Below, in pieces: positions 62,945 through 64,000 of a stretch of DNA of 64,000 bases. Each line of letters begins with the position of its first letter. Positions within the stretch are counted from its first letter, which is position 1. The translations under genes were made by a program, and so were the position numbers. The stretch spans positions 124,001-188,000 of the forward strand of contig JABBOY010000022.1 of assembly GCA_012927585.1 (NCBI GenBank), in the 5' to 3' direction. Source of the stretch: Glaciimonas sp. (GTDB lineage: Bacteria; Pseudomonadota; Gammaproteobacteria; Burkholderiales; Burkholderiaceae_D). The notes below the pieces were generated by a model. That model made no database searches, had not been told where the DNA came from, and saw only the letters and a program-made list of their open reading frames with translations.

Positions 62945-64000
62945 ATGCATACCAAAACCATCAAACAACTCTCGGCCCTGCTCCAGGCCAAACAGATTTC
63001 CGCCACCGAACTGGCGGCGCTGCATCTGGAGCGCATCCAGCGCAGCGACCTGAATGCCTTTTTGCATGTGGATGCAGCGCTGACCTTGCAACAGGCGGCA
63101 GCCGCCGACGCCCGCATTGCCGGCAATCAAGCTACGCCGCTGACCGGGATTCCGATTGCGCACAAGGATATTTTTGTGACGCGCGGCTGGCGTTCGACTG
63201 CCGGCTCGAAGATGCTGGAAAATTACACCAGCCCGTTCGATGCCGCCGTGGTGGAACAGTTCAATGCCGCTGGCATGGTGACTTTGGGCAAGCTCAATTG
63301 CGACGAATTCGCGATGGGCTCCGCCAATGAAAATTCGTTCTTCGGCCCGGTCAAAAATCCCTGGGACAAGCGCGCTGTACCAGGCGGGTCGAGCGGCGGG
63401 TCAGCGGCAGCACTAGCGGCACGTTTGACGCCGGCCGCCACCGGCACCGATACCGGCGGCTCCATTCGCCAACCAGCCGCGCTGTGCGGCATTACCGGCA
63501 TCAAACCGACCTACGGCCGGGTATCGCGCTTCGGCATGATCGCCTTTGCTTCCTCGCTGGATCAAGCCGGCCCGATGGCCAGGACGGCCGAAGATTGCGC
63601 GCTATTGTTAAGTACCATGGCCGGCTTCGATGCGCGCGACTCGACCAGCCTCGAATGCGGCAAAGGCGGCGACATTGAGGACTACAGTCGCGACCTGAAT
63701 CAACCGCTGCAAGGCTTGCGCATCGGCTTGCCGAAAGAATATTTCAGCATCGGGTTGGCGTCCGACGTCGAACAAGCGATCCGCGCCGCCTTGCAGGAAT
63801 ATGAAAAGCTCGGCGCAACTCTGGTTGATATTTCGCTACCGAATACTGCGCTATCGATTCCGGTGTATTACGTGATCGCACCGGCTGAAGCATCGTCCAA
63901 CTTGTCCCGTTTTGATGGCGTGCGCTATGGCCATCGCGCCAAGGAATACACGGACTTGTCGGACATGTACAAAAAGACCCGCGCCGAAGGTTTCGGCGAG
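62945..64000 (+). CDS. gatA: Asp-tRNA(Asn)/Glu-tRNA(Gln) amidotransferase subunit A (3' end cut by window edge; absent from the ORF track)
   Basis: [43 protein letters not shown]...[27 protein letters not shown]...[62 protein letters not shown]. Alternative in-frame ATG at 62930. Confidence 0.96.
   Translation, partial: MHTKTIKQLSALLQAKQISATELAALHLERIQRSDLNAFLHVDAALTLQQAAAADARIAGNQATPLTGIPIAHKDIFVTRGWRSTAGSKMLENYTSPFDAAVVEQFNAAGMVTLGKLNCDEFAMGSANENSFFGPVKNPWDKRAVPGGSSGGSAAALAARLTPAATGTDTGGSIRQPAALCGITGIKPTYGRVSRFGMIAFASSLDQAGPMARTAEDCALLLSTMAGFDARDSTSLECGKGGDIEDYSRDLNQPLQGLRIGLPKEYFSIGLASDVEQAIRAALQEYEKLGATLVDISLPNTALSIPVYYVIAPAEASSNLSRFDGVRYGHRAKEYTDLSDMYKKTRAEGFGE

Overview
The window looks like a contiguous chromosomal segment of a betaproteobacterium, probably Burkholderiales/Oxalobacteraceae-like; this rests on gene content and order, and no taxonomy search was possible. 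Most of it is core genome: urtA (cut by the left edge), gshA-gshB, PTS EIIA-HPr-EI, metX-metW, ampG, puuD, acnA, ackA/pta/fabI, rep, argS, dsbA, the rsmI/lpoA/yraN/diaA/dolP-type cluster, rlpA-rodA-mrdA-mreD-mreC-mreB, and gatC-gatA (cut by the right edge). Main unusual observations: (1) ten copies of a fixed-length, about 61-bp intergenic element with architecture GGAGTAT-N21-CGCAT-N21-ATACTCC. The ends and centre are conserved, the two 21-nt interiors vary, and copies often sit just after a stop codon. I know of no described family matching it. (2) A translationally coupled cassette: an orphan ~140-aa protein, a KaiC-like double ATPase without KaiB, and a GGDEF-EAL protein. (3) A 712-bp direct repeat with one mismatch shared by two MCP genes that flank a fabI/maoC-pta/ackA module. 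(4) A sigma54 promoter and NtrC-like site upstream of urtA. (5) An orphan ethylbenzene-dehydrogenase-gamma-like haem protein paired with a DUF2231 membrane protein. (6) An ADPS-like/GlpD-like/FGGY-kinase operon with a divergent AraC regulator. (7) A 48-codon relic of a dihydrolipoamide-dehydrogenase-type gene. I recognised no tRNA, rRNA, CRISPR array, prophage or intact IS element.
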